Shown in pieces: positions 24,868 to 38,700 of a stretch of DNA of 64,000 nt (position 1 is the stretch's first letter; the number at the start of each line of letters is the position of its first letter). Source of the DNA: Symsagittifera roscoffensis (Eukaryota > Xenacoelomorpha > Acoela > Convolutidae); the NCBI RefSeq assembly GCF_963678635.1, contig NC_087062.1:82484012-82548011 (forward strand), given 5' to 3'. A program made the position numbers and the translations under genes. The notes under the pieces are model-generated. The model was not told the DNA's origin and did not search any database. It saw nothing but the letters and a program-made list of their open reading frames with translations.

Positions 24868-25140
24868 TCTTCCCACTTGGCCTAGAGATAACGTGTTTGT
24901 CTTTGTACCCTCATGTCTGGGGTTTGAATCCCGGCCGTACTTTTTTCAGTATGAGTGAAAATCCAAGAAAATTTGAATTGTAGGACTTTGGTCTGTTTGC
25001 TATATTTGGTCGGCTTAGTTGCCGCATCTGAAAAACTTCTTGTGCTGTCAGCAGTTTTCATCGTAGATGCAATTGCTTTTGATTTAATCCTGTAATTTGT
25101 AAAGTTAATAGCCCTGACGTTGTATATTTTATTGGTTTTC
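24868..25140 (+). repeat. SINE-like element, copy 3 (best tRNA head)
   Basis: Box A-like TTGGCCTAGAGATAACG and box B-like GGGGTTTGAATCCCGGCCGT are about 40 bases apart. The tRNA-unrelated body has GGTCGGCTTAGTTGCCGCAT, TTCTTGTGCTGTCAGCAG and TTTCATCGTAGATGCAATTG. It shares its body with 18,620-18,900 and its junction with 20,460. Confidence 0.68.
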
Positions 25141-25283
25141 CTTTGTTTTGTTCGCTGAAAAGCTTTTTTCGACCTTAATGGTTTCTTCTTATATTTTATC
25201 GGAATACTAACCTTATTTTGTGTTGCTTCAAAGTAAAAAAATGGGTGATTTTCTCTGAAACTTTCAGGTATTTTGTTTTGCAA

Positions 25284-25467
25284 CAAGTCGGTAGACGCCC
25301 ATTGAGCAGAAAACCAAAAAAATGCCTTAAGAAATGGTCATATAAAACTTTGAGCAATTAAGTTATATAAATTTGAAATCTTACTACTTAGTTGCTCAAA
25401 GTTTGTTGTGATTATTTTTTCTGGCATTTTTTTTTGGTTTTCTGGTCATTGGGCGTCTACCCACTTG
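25284..25467. mobile_element. Small TIR element (MITE), 184 bp
   Basis: The left end CAAGTCGGTAGACGCCCATT and the right end, read in reverse, CAAGTGGGTAGACGCCCAAT pair over about 45 bases, including AGAAAACCAAAAAAATGCC. A second inverted pair (AAACTTTGAGCAA/TTGCTCAAAGTTT) is inside. No target duplication was identified. Confidence 0.75.
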
Positions 25468-25931
25468 CTAGCGTCTTAGTGGCCGCTCGGTAAACACTAA
25501 AAGCTTAAATAAAAATGTTTGTATTTGTTATTTGCTTCCCATTTTCTCTTCGCTAACTTGCAATGCTGCGCTTTCGTTGAATCGCAAGTGATGCGGAGCT
25601 CAGTTTTGCCTCCGTGTAAGAAAATTGGTGAACTAGGCTTAGAATTCCTGATTTTACCTAACGGAAACTGGTTTTGGAAGCTTCATTTAGCGCTTCTTTG
25701 GCAATGAAAGTTTCCTATAAAACTTGTTGATTATGCCTAATTTACTAACTTTTTATCCGTTATATTAGTTCTCTCATCACACCACGCACGCGAGTGGAAA
25801 AGAAATCTTTTTTGGAGTGATGGTTTGTTTTTTGGCATCAAACAATTCAGTACAGGAACCTTCGAGAAATTGTCTTGAAATACCTTATGAACATTTTATC
25901 CATTTCAGATAATTCATAGAAAAATTGAGTT

Positions 25932-28857
25932 ATGCCCAAAGTACGCAGAAGTGGGAGGAAACCCCCTCCCGAGGGATGGGAGTTAATAGAGCCGACTCTG
26001 GATGAACTGGAGCAGCGGATGCGGGAGGCAGAAAGTGACCCCCACGAGGGCAAGCGCAAAGTGGAGGCACTCTGGCCCATCTTCCGAATACACCACCAAC
26101 GCTCAAGGTCAGTAAAAACAATATCGAATATCAATGTGTACATTTAATGTAGGAAGTGCTTCAATCAATTCTCGCTTGTCTATGCAATTGAGTCTTTTTT
26201 ATCGTTTAGCCGTTCAGCAAAAGCAACAGTTACGGGACAAAGAAGTTGCGTCGTTTTTTTCAACGAAAAAATGACCAAGCAACATATTCAATTATTTCGT
26301 CTGTCGTGTTTCCGCGGCATAAAGAGTAAGTTGAGCTCATCGGCTTCCCAAGGAATCAATTTAAGCGCATACCTTCATTATCCTTGAGTTCGTTGCGAGG
26401 ATGTTTCCACAGCAAGACCACCTATGAAACTAGTTATATGATATAATGTGGCTATTCATGCCTTCAAGACAATATTTCTCAAAATTTGGTCCGCCCTTGC
26501 TCAAGCTAAATAGTTTCATCAAGCATGTGTCAAATTTTAAGATTTTAGCTTAAATAATTGAAGAGAATACGTCAAAATTGAGAAAAATTCTTTCATTTAC
26601 TTGTTGAAATCAGAAATATGCAATTTCTTTGTCCCGTGACTGAAGATTGGCCTTAACATATTATTTTCCGAAGCAAATTTATTGTTTTTGCTGTGCCGTA
26701 GCACACGTCCAAATGGTCCAGAAAAAATGTTTTTATGTCAATGGCTGTCTACAAACGTATTGTTGGCTTAATCAGCTGCTCGGGAGTCTAAAAGCTTATG
26801 TAATACTTATAGTTGTATTTATAGGCTGTTTTTCTGAAATTGAATTTCATTTTTTCCAGAAAAAAGTTTGGCAGTTTCTTTTCATTTGTTCGAAAGTGAT
26901 TTGTTTTTGCATTGTATCGAAAGTGATGCTAAGCTCCGCTTCGCTTTTGTGATATATTGCTGAATAAAAGTCGTGTCAGATGTTGATTGTGTTTGTGGTT
27001 CACCTGAATTTAAAATTTCGGAGCTGTGACATATTTTTTCAGCTTTTTTGAAAATTTACATTTTCTCGGCTTGTGACAGTTTGTTTACTGATTTGTTTGG
27101 TTTGTTTGGACTTTTCTCAATTACTATGAATTTAAGAAACAGTTTTTGCTCAAATAGCCTGGCGCTTTTTTCTGTGCTTGTGCTTAGTCTTTAAGTTATG
27201 AAGCTACAACAAATTGATGTCGTTTTTTCAAAATTTTGAAATTGTCTCGGAACAAACTCACTCTCTCGGCTCAATTTTCACACGTTCTCCATTTGTTTAT
27301 TCAGAGTGGATGAACGTAGTGAAGATATATCTAAATCTCGGTGATTTTTTTTCAGGAAAGTTATAAAATGCTCCAATAATTTCAGATGTGCATTCATACA
27401 TAATAATGCATTTATGAATGTACTCTGATATATATGCATTTTTTGAGTTCAATCTAAAGTCAGCTGCTGAAAGTTAGGTAAATTGCACTCTCCTATTACG
27501 AACGTGGAAATGGCCCGAAATAACTTGAACGGCTTCTCGTTTCAAAATTGGCATTTGATTTTTAGATTTCCTAGCGGAATATAAACTTAACTTCTTGATC
27601 CAGTTTTTTCATGAGTTGTTTTTAATCATAAAAGTTTCAATCCATAAATTCAATCATAAGTTTTAGTCTTGAAATTCAAAAAGTGTTAAGGCAAAATATT
27701 TTTTACTTTGAAATTCGAAGCTTTTTTTTCTGTGTCCATGCGTTCATTTACTCTTTTCCAACTGTATGTTGGCTGTTTCTTTTTTTTTGCCCAGCAGTTA
27801 GAAGATCATGTCCATTGGTTAGTTTTGATATCAGTTTTTTATTTACATTATTTATGCAATTGCAGTTACGTCTTACTTGTAGGTATACTTACGGCGCTGC
27901 AATAGTGACCAATGCTCGCATGATTTATATTAAAAAAAAAACGTGAAAGGTTTGTTGAAAATGTGAAGTTAAATTTGCAGGTACATCTTTGACCTGTACT
28001 ACAGACGGAAAGCGATCAGCAGGGAGTTGTACGAGTACTGTCTGGCAGAGTCCATCGCCGACAAGAACCTCATTGCCAAGTGGAAGAAGCAGGGCTACGA
28101 GAACCTCTGCTGTCTCAGGTAAATCCAGTTTATTATTAGTGTTCTGTGGATACTGGTACTGCTCAATTTGGACTCAAATTGGTATGGAGGCCTTATTTCC
28201 AATTTGAGTGGCTGTTCTGATTCATCAATGAACACTGAAGTTTACAAAAGTATCGATTGGGTTATTTATTTGACTTAAACATGTGAATTCTTGAGTCTTA
28301 ATTTGTAAATTTCTTGACTATTCAGCATTTTATTTTCTCTTATACAGGTTTTTTGAGGTTTAACTCTTCTAGAACTTTGTTGAGCTATGTAAGGCTTCTT
28401 GTGATGTATATTGCTCATCAATTAACAAAGTAATTTCAGCGTAATTCTTGATTAATCGAAAAAAGCCAAAATGACCCATTTTTGGGGTAAAATTTTGGTT
28501 GAGAGTTGCGGAGAAAAAAATGCACCATATTAATTCTGATGAAATTCTAAGCAACTTTTGTTTTCTTCACTTTTTGTCTAATCTTAACCCAATTTGAGAA
28601 AAACGTGTTTTAAAATTCAAGTTTTCGTTTTGTCCGGATAATTCAAATCAGCACTGTACAAAGCTTAAAGCTACTAGAGTTATTAATTTTAAGTTGAAAA
28701 AATATAAAATGTGAGTTGTTTGTTGCTGTGCAGATGTATTCAGACACGTGACACCAACTTCGGAGCCTCCTGCATCTGTCGGGTGCCCAAGACGAAGTTG
28801 GAGGAGGGCAAAATAGTAGAGTGTGTGCATTGTGGTTGCAGAGGATGCAGTGGATAG
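25932..28857 (+). CDS. BUD31: BUD31/G10 splicing factor homologue, 3 exons
   Basis: Spliceosome-associated protein of the nucleus, highly conserved in eukaryotes. Exons: 25,932-26,107; 27,981-28,118; 28,734-28,857 (stop TAG). Both introns are GT-AG in phase 2, and the joins fall inside Arg codons. The product is 145 aa, against 144 in human, with one extra residue near the N-terminus. The sequence is nearly collinear with the family: [40 protein letters not shown], then YIFDLFYKRK-type block (here [13 protein letters not shown]), [20 protein letters not shown] and the cysteine-rich C-terminus CICRVPK...[13 protein letters not shown], whose cysteines bind zinc in the family. An acceptor-like TTTCAG lies about 25 bases before the ATG. 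Confidence 0.97.
26895..26955. repeat. Repeat tail with GCTCCGC-type hairpin
   Basis: GTGATGCTAAGCTCCGCTTCGC is related to tails at 19,130-19,165, 25,565-25,615, 37,270-37,320 and 43,895-43,940. The cleanest has GCGAAG...CTTCGCCTCTGTGTAA. Confidence 0.45.
27300..27790 (+). repeat. Dispersed family B copy in BUD31 intron 1
   Basis: GGATGAACGTAGTGAAGATA (27,307) through GATTTCCTAGCGGAATATAA and TTTTCCAACTGTATGTTGGC (27,755). Confidence 0.7.
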
Positions 28858-29720
28858 AAAGTTGGGGGCTTCTCTCTTGTTCTACCCAAAATCAAAAATA
28901 TTCATTAGAATCTGAAGATGAAAAAAGAAAATGTTCGATTCTGATTGGTTGAAATTGATAACAGTAGAAAAAATGGTCTTTCTAGTTTTTCTATCCTAGA
29001 TCATTAATCTAAAACCATTTTTTCCATTTTTTTTCTCGAAAGTTAGAAAATATAAATTAAATCGGTGGAATCTGATTGGTTAAAATTGATGAAGCCATTG
29101 AAAAATATTTTTGGCATGAAGTTCAAAGTACAACAGATATGCCGGTAGGCAATTTTGGGTTGAATAAGTAAAAAGACCCGAAAGTTATAGACCGACAAAT
29201 ACAAAGAGACCTTTGGCCAAATAGAGGGACAGTTTAGAGACGACCATCAATCCCTCCCTGGATGGCCTCTCCATTCGGTGGTCTCTGCTATTTTCCAAAC
29301 AAACCTTACAACTGTTTCGACCATAGATCTTACAGGATTGAAGAAACATTCTTCTGATCTTTGTTGAAGCCCGTGAATATAAATCGATGGGACCAATCGA
29401 TCGTTCTAAATGTTGTTGTTGTTGTGTTTCGGATTTAGGATATTAAACTTCGATATGTTTTTTTTTGTTTTTAGATAATTTTATGTGCTGTAGATATAAA
29501 ATATAGTTTTCTTGAAAATAGTTTTCGCTTTAAGTAAACTGTTGGCAGAGGGAGATATCCTTTTTTTGTTAAATTAATAATTTAGCAAACTAGAGATTTT
29601 CAGGCAATTATGGCAAACATCTCACTTGCGATCTACATGTCACTGATCGCATGATCATATTGAAATTGTCGCCGACTTATACGTTTGGCGAGTAGAGGTC
29701 AACTATTGGGCCTTATTGGT

Positions 29721-32700
29721 ATGGCTTCCAAGTCCACACCTAGTCTTTCGAGTGCCGCAGCAGCCTCTAAGAAATCCCCGGCGTCTCCCTCCTCCGCGAC
29801 TGCAAGTGGGAAGCCGAAGCCCTCCGACAGACTGAACCCAAAGACTATTGACCCCTTTAACAAAAAACAGGTACAAACCGGATCACTGCCAAACCGATCC
29901 TATTTCACGAGCATAAATGATGCCTGCGAGTTTTTTTAAATGAAAAAAAGGTTTCCAATCATAAAAACACGGTTGGGAATGTTTTAAACAAGTAAACTGT
30001 CTTGTAATTTTCAGTTGCAAATATGGCTGCCAAAATTTTTGAAAAGTTCTTTTGTTGGTTCAAACAGTGTCAGAGGAGAGTAATCAAACATTTTTCCTTG
30101 ATCCTAAGACGAGAGGGATTAAATATATATATATACGAGAATTATTTCAAACCAGTGACTTCGAGTTTTTCAAAGTATCATTTGTTTTAAGAGACTTCCT
30201 TGAGTGCTGGTATGATTTTAACAAATTCTGAAACTAGTTATGATCGACTAGCTAATTCACGCCATCTGAACAAAGTCATTCGATTTTTTACTTAGCCAGA
30301 TCCTTAAAATAATTTCATAGGCCATGTGTCTAAAGTTCAAGCCTGTACCTTAAATGCTTGCTGAGAAATGAAGGTATCAAAATTATGCTAGTCGATACAT
30401 TTTCGTGTTTTCAAACTTTTAGGTTAGTCGAGCTTTATGCTAGTCGAACGGTATTTAAACCCTGGCTGAAGCTCTTAATCAAGAAAAAAGCGGGTTACGC
30501 AGCAGTATTTAGACAACCGAGTATTCAAACTCGTCAGTAAAAAGACAAATACTAAATTACCAATCAGAATCGAGACTAGGCAGAAGTTAATAATTATTTA
30601 TTTTGAACTCTTGCTTCCTCATCTTGAATCTGATCGGTTAGGATAGTATTTGTCTGCTCACTAACTTTTATGAGTAAGCAGTTGTCTAAATACAGATCGT
30701 TCTCCATAACAGCAGTTCTCCGTAAAAAGCTCATATGTTAATTTTTTTTACTCTGAGGTTAAAAAGTCAAATATATCTTAATTTTTCTGTTCCTTGTGCA
30801 GAAAATAAATTGTATTTGACTTTTTATCCTCGGAGCAATAGAATTAATTTTTTCTGTTCGTTGTACAGGCGGCCAAGAGTAGTTTCGCTGTGGAGTACAA
30901 CAACGGCAACATTCCCTGCAGATTGAACCATGGATCTGTGAAGCACAAACTGGAGTGGAAGCGAGATATCTCGGAAGTCCAGTTCGATCCCACATTGGTG
31001 CTTTTAGCTACTGGACTGCCAGAAACAAGCCATCCCTACACTTTCCTGTCTGAGAACGGATTCAAAGGTACATAATTTATAAATTACATGACATTCTGAT
31101 TGCTATCAAAAAATTGCTATTGAAAGTCGATGAACGTAGTTCAGACTCTGATATAGGTCGCGATGATTTTTTTAAATAAATTTGTTCAGGCTCAAACTCG
31201 CGGCTTGACTTTTGATTTCTTTTAAGTTCAGTTCATTTCCTAGCTTCGAAAGTGGAATTCTAGCTTCGAAAGTGGAATTTAATTTTCAGATTTTCCAGCG
31301 GAATATAAACTTTACCTTTTGATCCAATTTTCTCTCAATTTGGGTTGATTTAATCATAAAAGTGCCAATCAAAAGATGTTCTAGAAATTCAAAGAGCTTT
31401 AAGGGCCTCTATTTTTTTCTTCGAAAACCGAAAGTTGGGATTTTTTTCAAAGAACAAGTCAGTATTTTTTGGTTAACTTGCGTTTGTTGACTCTTTTCCA
31501 ACTGTCTGTTGGCTTTTTTCAGCTAGTACGCTAAAGAATTTCCAATTAAGTTTCGAGTTTAATTTATCGAAGTTTTTTTTAGAATTTTAGAATGTACGTT
31601 CTTCATGCTTTGAAATGCTGCTCAAATCTAAATTTACGGATAGGTACAAAACATTTTTTTATAGTTAAAAATTATCATAGATTTCAATATTTGTGATTGT
31701 CATCTATATCTTCTAAAACTCAACATTTTTGAAATTCTTTCTTTTCTTTCTTCGGCGTACACCTTCATGAGGTTAGCCCGGATCCTGTACAGTATCTCTC
31801 GTGTCTAGCGAAGTTATTTTTAGTTACTCTTTTGTTGCATCCACCACAAGTCTTGTGTTCGGGTCGGTATTTCGTAAATTGTCCTCCTACACATGCTTTA
31901 AGATGATTCTTCAGAGTTGCTGACTGTGTGAATAATCTATCGCATTTGTTGCAATTGTAGTTGATACTTTTGGTGTGCATTCTTTTTGTGTGTATGGCCA
32001 CGCCAGCCCTGTTTTTACATTTCTTGCCGCAGACTCGGCAAATGCACGCCTCATCTTTTTCGTACTGCGTTCGTTGTATTTAGCTCGTTTCTCTTCTTCC
32101 TCCATTTTGTTGGTTCGTTTCCCAGTCTTCTATATGTTTCATTCTTCCTTTTACCATGCTCCTCCACAGAGTTCTGTCCTTTATATGGTGCTCCAGACTT
32201 ATTTGGCCCCATCCAGCTTCTTTCGTCAGTTTCATCCAATATTTAGGCGTATTTCTTGTTCTTTTCAAGTTCCCCTCTTCTTTTTCTATCATCTTCGTCC
32301 ATCCTAATACTTCTTTCTTTGTCATTCTGTTTTCATGCATTCTACCACATGTCCCATTCTTTCCAGGCGTCTCTTTTCTATTTTCATTCTAACTGACTTG
32401 ATATTAAGCTCCTTTCTGACGTTCCAAGCTTTTTTGTGTTCTTCCTGCATTTCCTTCAAGGGAGGTTTGTTTTTTGAACTCCATATGTACCGGTAGCGTT
32501 TTTCCACGGTTTTTTGAAGCTCGTTCATTTCTCTCACTCTCACTATCCTGGCTTGCGTCTTCTTTGTCAATCGTGTGTTTCGTAGTCGCTTTTTCACTTG
32601 GAACCGTGCCCCCATTGCTCTCCTTGTTCTTCTTCTTCGGTCTACGGTTTCTCCAAGCCATACCCCTAAAAAACGAGTTTCGTCTGCTTCTGATGATCCA

Positions 32701-35700
32701 AATGTGATGTTTTTTTGCGTCATTCGTTTTCTCAAATAGTTCTGTGATCCGTTTATTTGTTTCTTCAGTTTTTTCCCTCTCGTCGGACATTGCTAGTATC
32801 ATGGTGTCGTCTGCGAAGAGTACATTTTTACTCGTGTTGTTCCGCTTTTTTCGTTTTTTCTTTCTCTTTTCTGCTCCATGAAGCAAAATCCCGGTACCCA
32901 TTTAACATCGATTCCTGTTTCTTCCCCTCGTTCCATTTCTATGGCTCGTATTGGCACTTGGTGGTATATGGTGAATGAAAGAGGTGAACTCGTACACCCT
33001 TTGCGTAGCCCTCTTGAAGGTCCCCATTGACTGCTAATTTCTTTGGCACTTCGTACTTTGTATCTCGTTGTTTCATGTAGTCCTTAGCCGATTTAACAAC
33101 AATCCATTTAATCCATATTTTTCTTATCTTTTCTACAATAGGGGACGGTTAATCCTTGGATACGCTTTCTGTAAGTCTAATAAGCATGCTTAATCCTCTG
33201 CTTGTCCTTCCGATTCGTTCGGTCGCACTTTACTGCTGTCTTTGTGTATTCTCACTGCTGTTTGTGTTGTATCCGCTGTCAATCTCACTCGTCTGAATCC
33301 ATCTTGATTGTCGTCGACTAACCCGATTTTTTTCTCCGCCTATTCTCTGAGCCTTAGAGTGATAATTCTAGCTAGTATTCTTGTAGCCATTGACAATAAG
33401 CTAATTCTTCTGTAGTATTTCGTATCTCTTTTTTCTCCTTGTTTTTGAACAGCGGTTTTGCAATACCTATGTTCACGATACCCTGCCACTTGTCGGTAGA
33501 CTGTTGGAACAATTTTTGGATTATTTCCGCTATTATTCTCTTCGCGCTTTCTGGTGCTGCCTTTTTGTATATAATTCTGACGTTGTCCTCTCATGGGGCT
33601 TTCTCCCTTGTCTGCTCCCAAGCCTCTTAGATCTCCTCGTCTTCCGGAATTCCGTTCAATTTTTGCGCTGCTATCTTCTGTGCTTCTGTTGCTGTTGCTA
33701 CTTTGTTTATCGACCTTCTTGCTTGTAACTTTAGTTGTTGTGAGTTTTCGTCTCTTGTTTTCTGAATCTTCCAGAAAGGTTCTTTGACTTGTTCCGCCGA
33801 TATTAGACTTGCCGTGTTGTTCGGTATTGCATAATCCCTTAGACCGGTTTGTTTTAGTTTGCTGTACATCTGCACAATGTCTTGTTTCTTCATTGCTTCT
33901 TCACATTCTACTATCACTGCTTCCCACCATTCATTCTCCCATTCTTTCAATTTTTGTTTGTTTTCTCGTCTCGTTTTTCTTATTTGTTATACAATCTGCT
34001 CTTTCCACTTCTAGTCTGATTTTTTATATTGCATCTTCCTCTGCTGTTATTTCCCTCGTTTTTTGGTCCCTTTCACGTACTTTCTTATTTATTTCTTTTT
34101 GTATTTCATGCCATCTTCTTCATGTCCTAGCATCCATTCGTTCGTTTTGCTTCTCTTCTCCTGAAGTCCATATGTTTCTTTCAGAATACTTTTTGTAATC
34201 TGGTCCCAGGTTGCGTTCCTGTCCAGATCTTTTTGTTCCATCTTTTCCTGATATTCTATCATTTTGTCTTCGGTCTTCAGTTTCATCCAATTTGTTTGTT
34301 CGCTCTTGATTCTTTGGAACTTCTTTCTTCTTATCGATCGTAACTCTCATCGTTTTTGGCCTATGATCTGACCACCTGTCTTCTTCTTCTGTCTTCACAC
34401 CCAATATGTGGAGATTTCGGTGCTTCTTTGCCATAAACCAATCTAGCTCGTACCACTTGTGTGATTTCGGGTGTCACCATGTGCCTCGGTGTTTCTTTCT
34501 CAAGAATGTATCAGGTATTATCATTTCGTTCTGTTCTGCAAATTCAATCAATTCTTCTCCTGCTTCGTTGCGATTGTTCATTCCTTCTTTTCCTATGGCT
34601 CTTCTTCCTTCATTGTTGCTGTTTCTTCCTATTTGCGCATTCCAGTTTCCTCCTATTATGATCCTTTCGTCTCTTCCTCTGCATGCCATGGCTTTTTCTA
34701 CAGTTTTCTTGATTTCGTCTACTTCTGTTTTGTTGAGTGATAACGGTTGGTAAACCGACAACAGCTTCATGTTGTTCACTGCTATCATCAGTAGTCGTTC
34801 TTCCTGCCAAAATTGGCTTTCTTTCCACGCTTTTGCCCTTTCTCATGTCAGGACTATGGCTGTTCTTCCATGAATGATCACTTTATCTTCTTCGTACCAC
34901 CAAATGCCTTCGCATTTGGATGACACTTCCGATATTAGAACGATGTTCCATTTCTTTTCTGAGAATGTGCGCAAAATGTGTTAGGTTCTTCCTCTGCCGT
35001 CTACTTGTATCTTGCAATTTCCTATGTTCCAGGTCGCTATTCTGAATCCACTTTTGTTTCCTATATTTTGCTGCATAACTTTGTGCCATCTCGTGGTTTC
35101 TCTCTTCCTTGCTTTCTTCGTTAAATTTTTTGTTCATTTTTTTTCTGTTTTCTAGTTTCTTCTTCCATTTCCTTCCTTTCTCTTTTCTTCCTTTCCTCTT
35201 TATCTTTTAAATAGTCTTCAATTTGTTGTTAACGCAATCGTCAAACGTATTCGGGCCTGGATTGGGATGTATTGTTTCTAGTCTTCGTTCTAGTATCTTT
35301 CTTAGATGTTCTTCTTAGTCTAACTTCGACACGAGGACCCTAATGGGATCCGTTGTTTTGCCTTCTGTTTGTTTCAGGAGGAGCGTGGCTCGGCTAGGAC
35401 CAGGCCCCTCCCATCCCAAGAAAGATAATAACCGGATTGCTTCGCTTGCGTAGATAATCCCTTCTTTCGTTTCGGGCGATATCTTTTTTTTTGCTGAAAC
35501 ACTCCGCCACTGGAAGGTAAAACATCTGGGCTAACATATTTTTGAAATTGGGCAATGGTTATCATTCTTCGTCACCAAATATGAAACAAGAGGTAATTTC
35601 ATAATTCGAAGAGTTTCCAACGAAGATGTTATGAACCAAGGATGTTCAGTTCAGCATTAGATTAGAAACATAGAGGACACAGAAAAGTATCAAAGTATGA

Positions 35701-38700
35701 ATATAAGTTTTAAAATTTTCAGCTAAAACAGACAGGTGCAAAAATATTTCATCAACATGTCAAGGCTAATTGAAAAAAGTTCGAAGTGAGGAGATTTCGT
35801 GACAAGTATGCTAAGTGAGTTCCTGAATTATAGATAGGTCTCTGGCGAAAAATTTATTTTACTTCCGACTAGCAAATAATATCAAGTCGGGTACAAGACT
35901 TATTTTTTGTTAACAGTTTGTTGAATAGAAATACTGTCAGCCTATGCTCAGCTGCGGCTGCTCAAAAATAAAGGCTAGCTTATATTCCACCTTGCCTAAT
36001 TGAGGCTTGCCATTCAGTTAGGCATCTATTTTGTTTCCTACCATCTTAGCAAAAATCTTCGCTTTGCGAGCTTATTAAGAGTCCATGAACATAGTTCACT
36101 CTTTTGTATGTCGTGATTATTTTTTTTGTTTTTTTTTCTTAGGTGTATGTGCACTTTTTGAGTTCAATAATTCAAGTTCATTTGCTAGAAGGCAGGCAAA
36201 ATGCATTCTCCTATTATGAAAGATGAAGTGGTGTGAAAAAACGTGATCGATTTCTAATTTCGAAAGTCGAATTTAATTTTTAGATTTTCAGCGGAATAAA
36301 AAATTTTCCTTTCTAATAATTCCGTTTTCTCAACTTGATTTTTTTTTTCATAAAAAGTGCCAATTATAAATTGCCTTTGAAATTCAAAGATCTTTAAATT
36401 TATATGCTTTTGTTTGAAATTCGAAAGTTTTTTCACAAAACAAGTCATTTTTGTTCGTTTCTTTGCGTTCATTTACTCTTTCCCGACTGTCTGTTATCCA
36501 TGTTCTTTTCGGGCTGATTCTCACTAAAAACTCAATACTAATCAGAAGGAGCATTTTGATGATAAGTTTTTTGTGTTGAAATTTTGTTGTTTTTTGAACT
36601 TCAAATTCAAGTATAAAAATCAAATTTAATGTTCAATCTTTTTTGTACGTAAAATTCATGATATTTTTTGAGCTGAAGTATGAAAACTAAATGTGATTTT
36701 CAATAATTTTTCACCTCTTACTTCTCTCGGTTAACTTTCTATACAATTTGATAACATTATTTCCAGTCCTTTTACAATAATATAATTGGACACACCTTGA
36801 CTATGGAAAATTACTGTTATGTTTTTGTTTCACTTTTTTCTACGATAGCGGATGAGCAAAATATGATACTGCAAGGCTTTTTTGATACTGCAAGGCTTTA
36901 TTAAGTACAGCCAATCCTAAGGATATTACCACAGACTATAATTTTACAAATAGCACTTTAGCTACAGGGTATCATAGATCTGTAGCGTAGAGGTAGGGAA
37001 GGAGACCAGCAACAAAATAAGAGGGTTCGAACCTGGGCAGGTTCGGATGTTTTTAATGAGCTTTTTCGTATGCTAGTTAAAATACGTCCGCTTTATAAAA
37101 TGAGGCATGTTAGTTGGTAAGTTTCTTTTTTTTCTAATTGACTGGTTTTGCTAATGCGTCATAACTGGCTTTCGTCACTTAGCAATTATGTACACTCATA
37201 ATTTGCGTGCGTCACTTAAGAAGTTTTGTAGACTGAAAGTTTTACTCATTCAATTTTTACCAGTAGCGTTGTCGGTCATACTTTTGCTTGTGTCTGCGAA
37301 GTGCAACTTCGCCTCTGTGTAAAATTCTCATATGAATGTCAATAATGAATGTTTTTGATAACTTTTTGAGTTATTTGTTGACGGTGCCGAAATTTGTAAT
37401 CACGCTTAGAATCGTTTTTATTTAGTTATCAATTTACCAGCGCGAATTATGAATTAGTTTTTTTTCGATCTAAATGCTTTGTTTTCGGCTATACGTTTTT
37501 TTCCTGTTTTAAATTCATTATAGAGCATAACTATTTTTGTTGGAGATTTTGTTTCATTTTTTGCTTTTATTGAATAAATTTTTGTCTGGTTTTTTGGTAG
37601 TTTAGTGTCTTAATTTTCGTTAGATATAAGCAATTTCATCGTGAAGCAATTCAATGTGATGGCTTTGGATTCAAGCGTTGCGTAGTGATTTCTGATTTAA
37701 GGTTCATGACAGTGTTTTTGGTGACCGTTAAATCCTTTGTTTTCTCTTTTTTAACCCTTGTTTATAAAATCATAAATGATGTCTTTGAGTTAATTTTGTA
37801 ACTTTCAGAGTTTTTATTGATTTTCTGCAAAATCTTTGTGGTAAGCTTGAAATTTTTGAAGTTTTGAAAGAATCATTTTTTTCAATTTTTTTCTCTGTTC
37901 TTGATGGGCTTGCAGTTAATTTTATTTTATTTTTTTCCGGGTTTATTAAGGAATTTCAAATCAAAATTTTTAAGCGAAACTTCATTGTTTATTTAATATT
38001 TTCCATCTCTTAATTACGAACAAGAACGTAACTTTATGATAGACCCATTGTTTTTCGGTTAGGTTATTGGTTTCCATAAGAATTGCGAAAAATAAGAACT
38101 ATTTTTGTGAAATTTCAACCGAGGATTTTTTCAACAATTTTTTTCTCGTTTTCGTGTAATAATCGATGAATATTACACGATGAGATTCTATTATAAACGA
38201 ATCAAAAGATTGACTTGTCTGATTATCAGCGTTAAAGTTTTGTTTTTTCTTTGTTATCTCTTTTGAACTTAAAGCTACTTTTTGGCGCTCTTTCATTTTT
38301 TCCACATTTCTTATTTTTCTTTTACAATGGAAAGAATCTCTGTTTCGCTTCTGTTCATTCTTGCTTTTCCTAGATCTTGTGCCGAGATTTCTCTTCTACG
38401 CTATCTATATTGATGTATTGTTTTTGGTAGAATTGCTGGAGCAGCCAGATGCAAGTGCGCGAATGAATCAGCAGTTGGTGGACCGCATAGTGCCACACAT
38501 TAAGCTGGCCCTCTGCTCCGAGACCAGATTCGAGGCAGGGCTGAACTGTCTGGAAGTGTTAAGTCAGGTGGTACAAGAGGGACTGAATGTGCACCTGAAG
38601 GGACTGATGCAACAGCTGGCCAAGAAGAGCTCAAAGGGCAAAATCAGAGATAGGGTCATGGATGTTTTGCAGGCTAGAAAAAGACTTGAATAATAACTTT

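Larger units (their letters stand above)
22780..25931. other. IFT57-BUD31 intergenic region, repeats only
   Basis: No coding region recognised. It holds two direct copies of a long dispersed repeat (23,270-23,850 and 24,120-25,790), the second split by a SINE-like element and a small TIR element. Confidence 0.6.

Noticed and set aside
29685-29720. Upstream in-frame start for PACRGL exon 1
   Set aside because: The codon at 29,685 is TTG, not ATG. The first ATG in frame is at 29,721.
31975-34846. Many + strand frames rich in Phe, Ser and Leu
   Set aside because: Antisense shadows of the charged, Lys/Glu/Arg-rich retrotransposon protein on the - strand.
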